This document shows, one piece after another, positions 8,301 through 17,145 of a DNA stretch of 64,000 nt. Position numbers and translations under genes: made by a program. Source of the DNA: Craspedostauros australis (lineage: Eukaryota > Bacillariophyta > Bacillariophyceae > Mastogloiales > Achnanthaceae); the NCBI GenBank assembly GCA_026770025.1, contig JAMXDE010000025.1, forward strand, positions 186,001 to 250,000, read 5' to 3'. The notes beneath the pieces are model-generated. The model was not told where the DNA came from and did no database searches. It was given only the letters and a program-made list of their open reading frames with translations. Position 1 is the stretch's first letter, and every line of letters starts with the position of its first letter.

Positions 8301-10638
8301 GCTGCTCCGTGACACCTTCCTGCGTTGCGTTGGCACTGCAGAGACAGTCGATGTCTGGATTGATGGTATCGTCAGGGCCACCCTGCAAAGAGCGATGGTC
8401 GGCGATGGCAGACTGCAGCTGGCGATGGTTGTTGATATTGAGCGGTGGACCGAATGGACTGTCTTCAGGTTGGACGCCGGTTCCGGTTCCGGCTCCAGCA
8501 TCTGCACCTGCATTTGCATATGTACTTTCCTTCGCCTTGTGGGCGTTGATAGCTTTGAGGATGTCGGCAAAGCGTGGGTCGTCTTCGTGGTGTTGAGATG
8601 GGGTGAACTCCTCGGCCGTCCAGGATGAGTAGCCATATTCGCCTTCGATGTTGCTGTTGTCAGCACTGTCGTCGTAGGTATCACCTTCTTCGTTGAGCGC
8701 ACGGCCGCGACGAACCGTGACAAAGTCGACGTCGTCGTAGAGCAGCGTGCCCGATTCGCAGCTGAAGCAAAAGAAGGTGTAGATTGAGATGTAGGTGGAG
8801 ACACCAATAGAGGCGCTGAAGTCAGTAGAGGTTTGCATGTTGCGATAGCCGTGGAATGAAGGATCCGTGTTGGAATCTTGGAGACGGCGGCTGTAGCCTT
8901 CGACGACCTGCACCAGCTCGACGTTGATGACGCGCCTGAAGAAGGGGTCGCAGGACTGGTCGTTGAGCGCGCCGCTGTTTTGCGCGTTGTACTCGTTCAT
9001 TAGATCATCCTCGAACTGCTCCACCTGTCCGTCTGTGAGACCACCACCGGCCGTGGAAGACAGTGATGGGTCGATCTGGATGGTGACTAGGACGGTGGCG
9101 GTACGGGTCTCGAAGTCGTCGGCGGTGCATGCGGTGGAGGGGTCCACGAGGACGAGAGAGAGGATGGCGTCGATACCGATGGTAGCGGCGGTTTGGATGG
9201 CGGCGTCGTACTCGTTGATGACGGCAGAGATAGTTGGTGGAAAGCAAATGCACTCCTTTGAACCATTTTCCGACTTGGACATCTTGGTGCTGGTGCCCGT
9301 GCCTTTCGGCATGGGCGATCCCGCCTTGGATTGTTTCTGCGATTCGGAAGGCACGGAGGAAGGTGATTCCATTTTGCTGCTCTTTCCGAACGGTGCTGCA
9401 GTGGTGTCCGGTCCAGGCGCTGGTCCGTCGGGATCAGTGGAACCAGTTGGAGCCGACGTGGGTTCTGAGAACCTGGATGCCTTGACGCTCTTGGCGCCCT
9501 GCGTGGACTTGGGAGCTTGTCCGTCGGGTGTATCGCCATCTCCATCCCCATCTCCACTAGCGCCAGTGCCAGCGTTGCCGTCACCACTGTTGGCCTTGGT
9601 CTCCTTCTTTCTGTTGCCACTTCTGCCCTTGTCCTTGCTATCATCGCTCTTTGTGTTGAGCGAGCGTCTGTGCAGAAGGGAGAAGGAGACGCCATTGTGG
9701 ATGCGCTCCTTCGAACCGTCTAGGTGTCGTCGTGGATCGAGGCGGCCGCGCTTTCTCCGTGGTCGCGATGATGGTGCGGAGGGTTCAATTGCGTCTTCGA
9801 CATCGTTGTCATCTCTCAGATCATCGGAGAGGCCGTATATGGCGGATCTCTCCACTCCAGGTTGCTTGGTGTCCTTTGCCCCGCTGCCTCTGTGTGGTTG
9901 GTGGTTGCCTACATCTACCTGTACATCTGTGTTTGCATATGTCTGCGTCTGATGATGGGCTTTGACGCGAGGTTTGGCAGTTGCACCTGTATCAGTAGCT
10001 GCCTTGCCGGAAGACCCTTCCTGATGCTGCCACATCTGCATCATGCGACGCTGAGTCTGATCCAGGATAGATGGATCGATCTGGTCGATAAAGACAGGCC
10101 CGCTATCACCGCCAATGTCAGGACAACCGACGCACTCTCCTTCCATGAAGATGAGGAAGTCAATCTCCTCGGCCTCTTCCGCATCCTCCAGCCTGCGACC
10201 GCCGTTCGTGGATGGATCAGTGACGATGAAGGTGGAGCCAATGCTGGACCTCACGATGGACATGGACGTGAGAGTGTAGAAAGCCCCATTTTGGGCGCAG
10301 CTGGCCACGGCGTTGTACGCATCGACGAAGTTGGTCTCCAGCAGAGTGCGGACATCCTCAGCATTGTTCAGGAGAGTGTTACGACGCGCGAGGACGGTCA
10401 GAATGGCGTACTGGCTGATGGGAGTTGGACCGTCGGTGTTGATGCACGTTCCATCATCTTTCGGGTCTCTGCGAGCGATGGGTGGAAAGGCGTCGGAGTC
10501 GTTGGCCTTTTTCGTCTTCTTGGTCGGCTTGGTGACTTTCTTCGGATGTTTCGTTGCCGTTGCCGTTGCCATCGTCACCGTGATCACCATGGCTATCATG
10601 GCCAGCATGGCAACGACAGAGACAGCGAGCATCTTCAT
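5383..10638 (-). CDS. giant secreted Cys-module protein with P/T-repeat tail
   Basis: The open frame reaches 10896, but I start at the ATG at 10638 because a signal-peptide-like segment follows it at once (MKMLAVSVVAMLAMIAMV), giving 1,751 residues. The protein is built from a repeated module that opens with C-x-C (about residues 463, 765, 1101, 1420 and 1613, with a diverged one near 53), continues with a Y-N helix and a C-D-P-x-F-R motif, and often ends with C-R-G-C. Acidic Asp/Gly/Ser-rich linkers separate the modules. Residues ~1660-1751 are P-T-x-x-P-T repeats, a common tail on diatom and other stramenopile surface proteins. No C-terminal membrane anchor is visible. A cell-wall or extracellular-matrix role is inferred; I do not recognise a named family. 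Confidence 0.85.
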   Translation of the reverse strand: MKMLAVSVVAMLAMIAMVITVTMATATATKHPKKVTKPTKKTKKANDSDAFPPIARRDPKDDGTCINTDGPTPISQYAILTVLARRNTLLNNAEDVRTLLETNFVDAYNAVASCAQNGAFYTLTSMSIVRSSIGSTFIVTDPSTNGGRRLEDAEEAEEIDFLIFMEGECVGCPDIGGDSGPVFIDQIDPSILDQTQRRMMQMWQHQEGSSGKAATDTGATAKPRVKAHHQTQTYANTDVQVDVGNHQPHRGSGAKDTKQPGVERSAIYGLSDDLRDDNDVEDAIEPSAPSSRPRRKRGRLDPRRHLDGSKERIHNGVSFSLLHRRSLNTKSDDSKDKGRSGNRKKETKANSGDGNAGTGASGDGDGDGDTPDGQAPKSTQGAKSVKASRFSEPTSAPTGSTDPDGPAPGPDTTAAPFGKSSKMESPSSVPSESQKQSKAGSPMPKGTGTSTKMSKSENGSKECICFPPTISAVINEYDAAIQTAATIGIDAILSLVLVDPSTACTADDFETRTATVLVTIQIDPSLSSTAGGGLTDGQVEQFEDDLMNEYNAQNSGALNDQSCDPFFRRVINVELVQVVEGYSRRLQDSNTDPSFHGYRNMQTSTDFSASIGVSTYISIYTFFCFSCESGTLLYDDVDFVTVRRGRALNEEGDTYDDSADNSNIEGEYGYSSWTAEEFTPSQHHEDDPRFADILKAINAHKAKESTYANAGADAGAGTGTGVQPEDSPFGPPLNINNHRQLQSAIADHRSLQGGPDDTINPDIDCLCSANATQEGVTEQQILNALNETLQSNNIDPILSITNLQEVQEIDCSDTVDDEQVFDIRIAIELLVCEDDQQVSSLSLDDPRVPELEATFATTYNDLVAERYCDPFFRVINNVTFTSIITDGSTVVPEEISGSIAVSIEAIVTLRCRGCDPAVTTLYAEGPLLATMSGRRHSRKMQYTDHASNRGAHDGGAHDGGAHDSGAHDSGDYDGTSDIGHDMGDLINEQLTDHLRSSINANGDVDGDVDGGINGSDSDSHTLGDSDGDDSTNVLKRTAADARLHINDNRACTSNSVTHPYDATTTSISSAGRALGADSATRGGDSSGSRKPRRTNELTETCYCDIAPIAERSPSEAELMAVYNINVQDLGLACIVGVNECPPREPFTTEFYVQFTDTNFGNPTPGQTSLSFQEVEDLVNDVAQVFLNLYNSTDSDGQDNCDPGFRDLATVTTIVSVQINNEGETFTFNSNRFLMDAESKTMHLDNEGRDDLDFDRSQPYFDAAIHANGHGDGHRKLQTSVDFSQYDPNNPTLSILVTGLGTCIFCSSYFGFGNDITGSSFVTVRKQRHLFASGEDSFGRVGSADFHADTGMDIHARTAPSMVTEGVAATVTVGVTDNLADSGIRSSNIPDFMHEYDGVANLRRLQSDIDTEGVREDESQCYCGVGTNQIIIFNVDDFRDEIDEEVDLPPNITLDDVQLVQTQDCEAETNDFAPEDLQAMLLMVPDVSASDLESFSAIFEMVYNELAAQYCDMLFRRVVVGSAIATINIPGGQTPNSDGCVLGDITMETDGRCRGCGDGTPLVDEDPSATSPTTGGDGRRSLQQLQAELDLDREFNVDLAGRPRRRRMQTEDTCFCAVDAIPDRGPFLLELYAALNSKLTELGVESICGLADEILDILPPTEVPTSRPTSNPTVLASSAVPTVQPTNAPTAAPTPAPTDGPTTQPTRTPTNIPTSAPAPATPNPTSLSTGNLTSSMPSSMSTGNTTSNSPTS
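7722..7800 (-). repeat. 15-bp in-frame minisatellite (GAHDG/S units)
   Basis: About five tandem 15-bp units inside the Cys-module gene encode G-A-H-D-(G/S) pentapeptides in an acidic linker. The unit length is a multiple of three, so copy-number change keeps the reading frame. Confidence 0.8.
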
Positions 10639-12562
10639 GGTGTTGTCGCTGATGATCGATGCCCAATTCGAAGAAGCAATTCGACAAAGCAAGCCGAGAT
10701 AACGAAATGGTCTTGCTCCATCTGCGGTGGCAACAGCTGCTCCAGCGTCGTGTGATCCGTTGGATCTCTTCAGCGTCTCACAACCCAGCTTGCCTGCGCC
10801 CTCCTGCTTGCTCGACTTTCGTCTTTTATCCTTCCTTGTGTGGTCTATCTCCAAGGCGATTTGTGGTCCGGAGCGTGTGTCCCACCAGGCAAGCACCGCA
10901 ACTCAATTCGAGGCAGACTCCAGAGAGTATTGCTCTCTGCTCTGGAGAGAGTACTCCAGTCGGCTTCGACGTTGGTTCCGAAGCTGGTTTCAACTTCTAA
11001 CAAAGACAGAGCCAAGCGCGAACGGCGAGAGTGCGCAAAGGCTGCCGCTGGCTGACACGTAGCCCACCTGCCTCGGTGCCTTGGCTATGCTGACAGCGCA
11101 GGACGTCCTTCGCTTTCTCGTGCCTGGAGTTTGTGGGTTCGTGGCACCTTCCGTAATTGTTCCGAGCCTTGCCTTGGGGCTCTATCCCATGGAATTGCGG
11201 TGGCATGTATGGGATGTGCCACTAGTGCGCAGCGCCATGGGTTGCATCCATTGTCATTGTCAGCAACGCTCTTGTTTGTTTGCGTTGCTCTCTAAAGTTC
11301 ATTATTTCGCGGCATCATGTTCGGACTGTTCACAACGGTCAGAACAGCCAATCATGAGGGCACACCACCTTTTTTCATTTGTTCTTCTGCCGATTCATCA
11401 CTGTGCGCCGCGCCTCAGTGAGGTTACTATGGCAGCAACGAGCACCCTCACAAGGCCACACACAAACAATGATGTTCTGCTCGCCAACGCGCACGCCACA
11501 AGGAGACAAGTGCCAATAGGACGGAGTGTGCGGATCAATGTTGTGCGCCATGAGAGACTGACTGTATTGATTAGATTGGGAGTTGCGATCTGGCTCGCCT
11601 TGCTCTGCGCGCTGTACGTGCGTCGGTTAGACGAGTCACGTGCGTGACTTGAATCAATCAACGACACGCCAACAAACGAGAACAAGAATCCATCACCAAC
11701 AACAACCAAGAGACGCGCTCACCACAACACAGCACACTGACCGCACCATGGTCTCCGACCACCACGATGCTCGTACAAGCACACTTCCCTCCACTCGTCC
11801 GACTATTGGTACAAACACCTCCGAGATGATGAGCGCGGTCTTCGCTACTTCAATTCCGCCGCCTAAACAAGGCAGACACACGGGTTGCGCGGACAAGTTC
11901 AGGTGATGGACGAGAGGTCGGACCACGCATCATTTAGACGATGCACGTGATCTCTTGGCGTCGACTTCGGTTCCGCGTATCTATCAACGGATGATGCCAA
12001 TCCCCAAGTCGTCAAGCTGAAGCACTGAGCAAGACTGCGGCGAATTCGTCCTGACGTGTGGAAAGCAACGGCTTGGCAGCGAAGCATCGATGGCACCAAT
12101 GCACTGGGCACGAGCCGCATTGCTTTGGACGCTAGAGTAGTGGCCAACCCCGCCAAGTGGTTGGACCGCATCAAGCCTCGCGTACTCCGCCGGCGGTGAA
12201 CGATCGCATAAGGCATGACCAAAGTGCAATTGGTGAGGCGAATGGTTCTTGCTTCGTTGCTTGGCTCATCTGCTGCCCCAATGGCTGGCCCGACCAACAA
12301 AGCAAACGCTCGTGTATCACGAGACACCAGTGGTAAATGCGACGAGTATGAGTGTGAATCCAGTGGAGGCTCCATGGTGCTGACTCCAAGGCACCAGCTT
12401 GACGGCACTCATATCCCATGCTCCTCGCCCACCTGCACTCACATTCACAACCATCTCGTTTCCCCGTCGCATCAAAACGCCGCTCAACTGAACTTCACAA
12501 TGATCGAGTGATCGGTTGATGTCGTGGTAGTTCCGCTTGTGACACTCTCTTCGGCACGTGCA
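10639..12562. other. intergenic region upstream of the Cys-module gene
   Basis: Several short ORFs occur on both strands, but none has recognisable motifs or a convincing composition. The stretch presumably contains the promoter and 5' UTR of the minus-strand gene beginning at 10638. The ankyrin-BTB repeat homology reaches at least 12563, where the comparison stops only because copy 2 runs off the window. I see no RNA gene or element here. Confidence 0.5.
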
Positions 12563-12878
12563 AACCAACTTTCGTCTTTTCACTCAACACAAGCGTTGGC
12601 GTCGAATTGATGCATGACTTGGCATGTGCGATGCGGCATTGGATTGATCATTCGTCATCTTCTTGCACCGCGACTACTCGTACAGGTCTCACTCCATTCG
12701 AGTCTGAAGGCTCTCTTGTTTAAGTAATATAGAGAATATCTAATTGGTATCGAATCGCTCAGCCTTTGTCATCTGCGCTACTCCACTGCATGACGTGTTC
12801 GCTCCTCAAGCGCAGTTGCTGGAGTGAACTACTTCACTTCTCTTCCTTGGCAGTGCCGTCCGCCACAATCACTTCGGA

Positions 12879-13607
12879 TCAATTGGTTCTCATAGAGCGC
12901 ACGAAGTCCACCAATGTCGCCCGATCCATGTATGAATCCACTTGTGCTGTACCCTCATCCTCATCTATGACCTTGTGCAGCTCCATCATGGACATGCAAC
13001 TGTACTCATCATCAATGCCATCACTCTCCATTCTCCTACTGCAGCAGGCCTGGACCTCCCGCAGCAATAGAGGATGTTGGAATAGCTTGGTGAAATCTGG
13101 ATCAGTGAACACGGTTTGTGTGTCTTCAGCTGTCATTCTCGTTGCTGCATCCTTCAACACCACGCAGTTGTGTTGATCGGCAAATATCAATGCATCTATC
13201 AAGGTGTCCTCTGTGAGATGCTTGCGGGCCAACTCTGCTTCAAGAGCAAGCTTGAGTCGCCAGAAGCCGAACTCGTTGGCCACCAGGATCAGCTGTTGCA
13301 GATCGTTCTGTCCATTGAGGATGGGAGTTGGCTGCTGTGCGTCACCAGTATTGGCGTTGTCTTCATGAGTGCTGTTGTCGAAGGATATCTCACCTGTGTA
13401 GATGCATTGGAGGACGTATCGGACGTGTTTTGGTTGAAGGTTGGGAAGAGGGATGGTTGTTTGGATGGGGGCTGCACCGTCGTCAGTGCCATCATTCGCG
13501 TGCTGATGTTGGATTCCTTTGTCGACCAGTGTCTGAATGGATGGGACATTGATCATGAGGACTTCGGAGTTTGCTTTGATTGGTTCTGTTCGTCGCCCTG
13601 TCCACAC
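12879..13607 (-). CDS. BTB-domain part of the ankyrin-BTB gene, copy 1
   Basis: The frame encodes most of a BTB/POZ-like domain. SEVLMINVPSIQTL occupies the place of the usual 'vLaarSpvF' strand-helix, and IPLPNLQPKHVRYVLQCIYTGEI matches the conserved end of the BTB fold. A helical BACK-like tail follows (LILVANEFGFWRLK, ARKHLTEDTL). BTB proteins commonly dimerise or serve as CUL3 adaptors. The first BTB strand (TDIIFLCG) is encoded in the preceding ankyrin frame, which overlaps this one by 55 bases in another phase. The two ORFs are thus very probably one gene joined by a short intron, or broken by a frameshift. No good ATG starts this frame on its own. Confidence 0.7.
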   Translation of the reverse strand: MWTGRRTEPIKANSEVLMINVPSIQTLVDKGIQHQHANDGTDDGAAPIQTTIPLPNLQPKHVRYVLQCIYTGEISFDNSTHEDNANTGDAQQPTPILNGQNDLQQLILVANEFGFWRLKLALEAELARKHLTEDTLIDALIFADQHNCVVLKDAATRMTAEDTQTVFTDPDFTKLFQHPLLLREVQACCSRRMESDGIDDEYSCMSMMELHKVIDEDEGTAQVDSYMDRATLVDFVRSMRTN

Positions 13608-16012
13608 AAGAAGATGATGTCTGTCCTGTTATCGGTTTGGAAGGATCTGAGCCAGTCTTCTCCAATGTTGATTTTGGTCCTCTTGTGGCTACAGTGTTTG
13701 TCTTGCTTCTTTCGTTTCAACTGCTGTCTCATCTGTTGTTGCGGTTGTTCAATCTCTTGTTCCTTCAGCTTCAATTGCTGTCCCAACTGTTCTTGTGGCT
13801 GTTCATTCTCTTGCTCGTTTGGTTGTAAGCATTGTTGCAGTTGTTGCATTTGTGGGTCAGCTGAAGGCGAAAGTCCTCTGATGAGGGGCTCGATACACTC
13901 CAGGTTGCCGTTGCGGCATGCCCCATGAAAGGCAGTGTGACCATGGTTGTTTTGGCAGTTGATGTTGGCCCCACTTGATTCGATGAGGTACTCGGTACAC
14001 CCCAGGGAACCAACAATGCATGCCCAATGAAGGGGAGTGAAACCATGGTTGTCTTTGCAGTTGATGCTCGCCTCACATGATTCGATGAGGTACTTCATAC
14101 ACTCCAGGCGGCCATTCTGGCATGCCCGATGAAGGGGAGAGTTTCCATAGTTGTCTTTGCAGTTGATGTTTGCCTCACATGATTCAATGAGGTACTTCAT
14201 ACACTCCAGCTGGCCGTTGTGGCATGCCCGATGAAGGGGAGTGGAACCATCATTGGTTTTGCAGTTGATGTTCGCCTCACATGATTCGACGAGATACTTC
14301 ACACACTCCAGCTGGCCATTCTGGCATGCCCGATGAAGGGGAGAGTTTCCATGGTTGTCTTTGCAGTTGATGTTCGCCTCACATGATTCGATGAGATACT
14401 TCACACACTCTAAGTGGCCACCAAAGCATGCCCAATGAAGGGGAGTGAAACCATCATTGGCTTTGCAGTTGATGTTCGCCTCACATGATTCGATGAGGTA
14501 CTTCACACCCTCCAGGCGGCCATTCTGGCATGCCCGATGAAGGGGAGTGTGACCATGGTTGTCTTTGCAGTTGATGTTCGCCTCACATGATTCGATGAGG
14601 TACTTCGTACACTCCAGGTGCCTTGTCATGCATGCGTAATGAAGGGGAGTGTTTCCATGGTTGTCTTTGCAGTTGATGTTTGCCTCACATGATTCGATGA
14701 GGTACTTCATACACTCCAGCTGGCCGTTGTGGCATGCCCGATGAAGGGGAGTGGAACCACCATTGGCTTTGCAGTTGATGTTCGCCTCACATGATTCGAT
14801 GAGGTACTTCACACACTCCAGGTGGCCATTCCGGCATGCCCGATGAAGGGGAGAGTTTCCATAGTTGTCTTTGCAGTTGATGTTTGCCTCACATGATTCC
14901 ATGAGGTACTTCACACACTCCAGGTGGCCGTTGTGGCAAGCGTCGTGAAGGGGGGTATCGCTATCATTGGTTTTGCAGTTGACGTTCGCCTCACATGATT
15001 CGATGAGATACTTCACACACTTCAGGTGGCCACCAAAGCATGCCCAATGAAGGGGAGTGGAAATATTGTTGTCTTTGCAGTTGATGTTCGCCTCACATGA
15101 TTCGATGAGGTACTTCATACACTCCAGGTGGCCGTTGCTGCATGCCCAATGAAGGGGAGTGGAACCATTATTGGTTTTGCAGTTGATGTTCACCTCGCAT
15201 GATTCAATGAGGTACTTCACACACTCCAGGTGGCCGTTGTGGCATGCCCAATGAAGGGGAGTGGAACCATCATTGTCTTTGCAGTTGATGCTCGCCTCAC
15301 ATGATTCGATGAGGTACTTCATACACTCCAGGCGGCCATTCTGGCATGCCCGATGAAGGGGAGTGGAACCATCATTGGTTTTGCAGTTGATATTCGCCTC
15401 ACATGATTCGATGAGGTACTTCACACACTCCAGGTGGCCATTCCGGCATGCCCGATGAAGGGGAGTGTTTCCATTGTTGTCTTTGCAGTTGATGTTTGCC
15501 TCACATGATTCGATGAGGTACTTCACACACTCCAGCTGGCCGTTGCGGCAAGCATCATGAAGGGGGGTCTCACTATCATTGGTTTTGCAGTTGATGTTCG
15601 CCTCACATGATTCGATGAGATACTTTACACACTCTAAGTGGCCACCAAAGCATGCCCAATGAAGGGGAGTGGAAATATTGTTGTCTTTGCAGTTGATGTT
15701 CGCCTCACATGATTCGATGAGGTACTTCATACACTCCAGGCGGCCGTTGGAGCATGTGTGATGAAGGGGAGTGGAACCATCATTGGTTTTGCTGTTGATG
15801 TTTGCCTCACATGATTCGATGAGGTACTTCACACACTCCAGGTGGCCGTTGGAGCATGCCACATGAAGGGGAGTCTGATCAATCCTGTCTGTAACCTTGT
15901 TGACATCAACCCTGTCATTCTGCGTCTTGTTCTGCTCCTTCCATTCCTTTAACACTGACAAGTCACCTGCTGTGGCAGCACCAATGAGTTGTTCGTTCGT
16001 AACATTCGGCAT
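13553..16012 (-). CDS. ankyrin-repeat protein, copy 1 (20 repeats)
   Basis: I start at the ATG at 16012 (MPNVTNEQLIGAATAGDL); the open frame runs further to 16168, but copy 2 has the same internal ATG and leader. The protein is 819 residues. After a ~50-residue cap come 20 near-identical ankyrin repeats of 34 residues (T/S-PLH-xAC-xNGHLEC-V/MKYLIESCEANINCK), the last two diverged. A Gln/Lys-rich predicted coiled coil with a basic, NLS-like stretch (KRKKQDKHCSHKRTK) follows. The final residues TDIIFLCGQGDEQ look like the first strand of a BTB domain whose remainder is in the other frame at 12879-13607. The likely role is as a protein-interaction scaffold or CUL3 adaptor; this is inferred from family only. 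Confidence 0.85.
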   Translation of the reverse strand: MPNVTNEQLIGAATAGDLSVLKEWKEQNKTQNDRVDVNKVTDRIDQTPLHVACSNGHLECVKYLIESCEANINSKTNDGSTPLHHTCSNGRLECMKYLIESCEANINCKDNNISTPLHWACFGGHLECVKYLIESCEANINCKTNDSETPLHDACRNGQLECVKYLIESCEANINCKDNNGNTPLHRACRNGHLECVKYLIESCEANINCKTNDGSTPLHRACQNGRLECMKYLIESCEASINCKDNDGSTPLHWACHNGHLECVKYLIESCEVNINCKTNNGSTPLHWACSNGHLECMKYLIESCEANINCKDNNISTPLHWACFGGHLKCVKYLIESCEANVNCKTNDSDTPLHDACHNGHLECVKYLMESCEANINCKDNYGNSPLHRACRNGHLECVKYLIESCEANINCKANGGSTPLHRACHNGQLECMKYLIESCEANINCKDNHGNTPLHYACMTRHLECTKYLIESCEANINCKDNHGHTPLHRACQNGRLEGVKYLIESCEANINCKANDGFTPLHWACFGGHLECVKYLIESCEANINCKDNHGNSPLHRACQNGQLECVKYLVESCEANINCKTNDGSTPLHRACHNGQLECMKYLIESCEANINCKDNYGNSPLHRACQNGRLECMKYLIESCEASINCKDNHGFTPLHWACIVGSLGCTEYLIESSGANINCQNNHGHTAFHGACRNGNLECIEPLIRGLSPSADPQMQQLQQCLQPNEQENEQPQEQLGQQLKLKEQEIEQPQQQMRQQLKRKKQDKHCSHKRTKINIGEDWLRSFQTDNRTDIIFLCGQGDEQNQSKQTPKSS
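13900..15890 (-). repeat. 102-bp tandem ankyrin-coding array, 20 units
   Basis: Consecutive 102-bp units each encode one 34-residue ankyrin repeat. Nucleotide similarity between units is very high, especially over the segment encoding YLIESCEANINCK, which suggests recent unequal exchange or gene conversion. Confidence 0.92.
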
Positions 16013-16400
16013 TTTGAGAGGATGGTCAATGGTTGCTGGATGATCGACGTTGGACGATGGGCGTTGGACCGGCTGTCGAGGAAGTGTGCAGTTCGAGCTA
16101 CCTAGCAGGATGGCAGAGATATCTATGGCGTGTCTTCGATAGCTTGTATTAGGATGAGTACCATACACTGTGTGATGAATAGTAGTATGAGTGCCAATTC
16201 GATGTCTGTTGTTGTTGTGCTCAAGAATGGGGTTGAGTGGTGTTGTGTTGTTGCCTTGGTCGCATGGTCCTCTGCTTCTGTCTTTCTCTCTTTGTGCACA
16301 AGTATCTTCGTGTTCGCCTCCGTTTGCCTTTGTTTGCCTCCTTCTCTTGATCGCACCCCTCTGGATCGTGTTGTTTGGGTTCTCCTGCTCCCACAGAGCC

Positions 16401-16992
16401 CTTTTCTGTCACAACGCCGAAAACGAGAATCTTCGACTGATACGACTATGAGTCAAATCATCGAACAAGATCAACGTTTGCGTGGACATCTGTCGAAGCA
16501 CAACGAATGCGAGAGATCATTCATCGTGACACGCAGGTGGTTCGAAATTGTCGTTGAGTGTTTCTGTCGGTCGGAACGGTCTTGCAGCCTTGAGTCTGTC
16601 CACAACAACTCTTGTAATAGTATGAAAGACCGATTTATGATTACTTGACTTGCGTCGTCTGTTGCGGTGCGAAAGTGATCGATGGCATGCATGCACCGTG
16701 CGAGAGCGCGAGGCGCCAGCTGTTGGTTTTAGTAGAGCGGTGATCGGAACAGGATGACCGATGACTCTGACGTCTCCGATCTTCTGACTGAAAGAAGGAT
16801 GACGATGCTGAATGATGGTGCGTCATGCCTGAGGATCAGAAGCTTCAGCGAACATGACAGACGACGTAGGACGATGGAGGAGCTGCGACTTTGGGCGCGC
16901 GGTTGTCGATGGAGCCATTTATTGATTGGTATCTTCTACCGAGTCTCCAGTCACGGATATACAGACGACTCGATGGACTCCGACAACACCTA
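16401..16992. other. spacer between ankyrin-BTB copy 1 and the 6-kb transposon
   Basis: Short ORFs are present but none is credible. Similarity to the copy 2 flank fades just beyond 16400. I see nothing further here. Confidence 0.45.
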
Positions 16993-17145
16993 GGAGCCCG
17001 ATCAGTGAGTCGACCAATCGTTTGAAATAGACCTCCAGAAATTTTCTCTCCTACATACTAACCAAGCACATATTCGTAATCCCTTTAGGTCTAATACAAA
17101 TAATTAACCGTTACATTTTTGAGTTAGATCCTATTTTAAGTTTTA
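16993..17145 (+). repeat. left terminal inverted repeat of the 6-kb transposon
   Basis: This arm is the reverse complement of 22906-23058. The outermost ~22 bp and the region 17061-17140 are the best conserved parts; the middle has diverged. Confidence 0.82.

Larger units (their letters stand above)
12563..16400 (-). repeat. ankyrin-BTB duplicated unit, copy 1
   Basis: The segment reappears in inverted orientation at 52045-52140 plus 60973-64000. Homology covers the non-coding 3' flank, the BTB and ankyrin ORFs, the 5' leader and about 100 bp beyond 16303. Copy 1 is continuous across the TA at 16303-16304, where copy 2 carries the 8.8-kb transposon. Copy 1 therefore shows the pre-insertion arrangement. 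Confidence 0.88.

Noticed and set aside
7245..8807. Minus-strand ORF of 520 codons
   Set aside because: An alternative frame of the Cys-module gene. It has no motif, while the overlapping frame has conserved repeated cysteine modules.
8924..9952. Plus-strand ORF of 342 codons
   Set aside because: Antisense shadow of the acidic and Ser-rich linkers of the Cys-module gene.
11081..11647. Plus-strand ORF of 188 codons upstream of the Cys-module gene
   Set aside because: Some hydrophobic character, but no motif, no repeat support and an unremarkable start. It is not distinguishable from chance.
13553..13607. Programmed -1 frameshift site at the ankyrin-BTB junction
   Set aside because: No X-XXY-YYZ heptamer occurs in the overlap in either copy, so this mechanism is not proposed as a feature.
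13900..15890. Possible CRISPR-like regular array
   Set aside because: The units are contiguous 102-bp ankyrin-coding repeats without spacers, in a eukaryotic gene.
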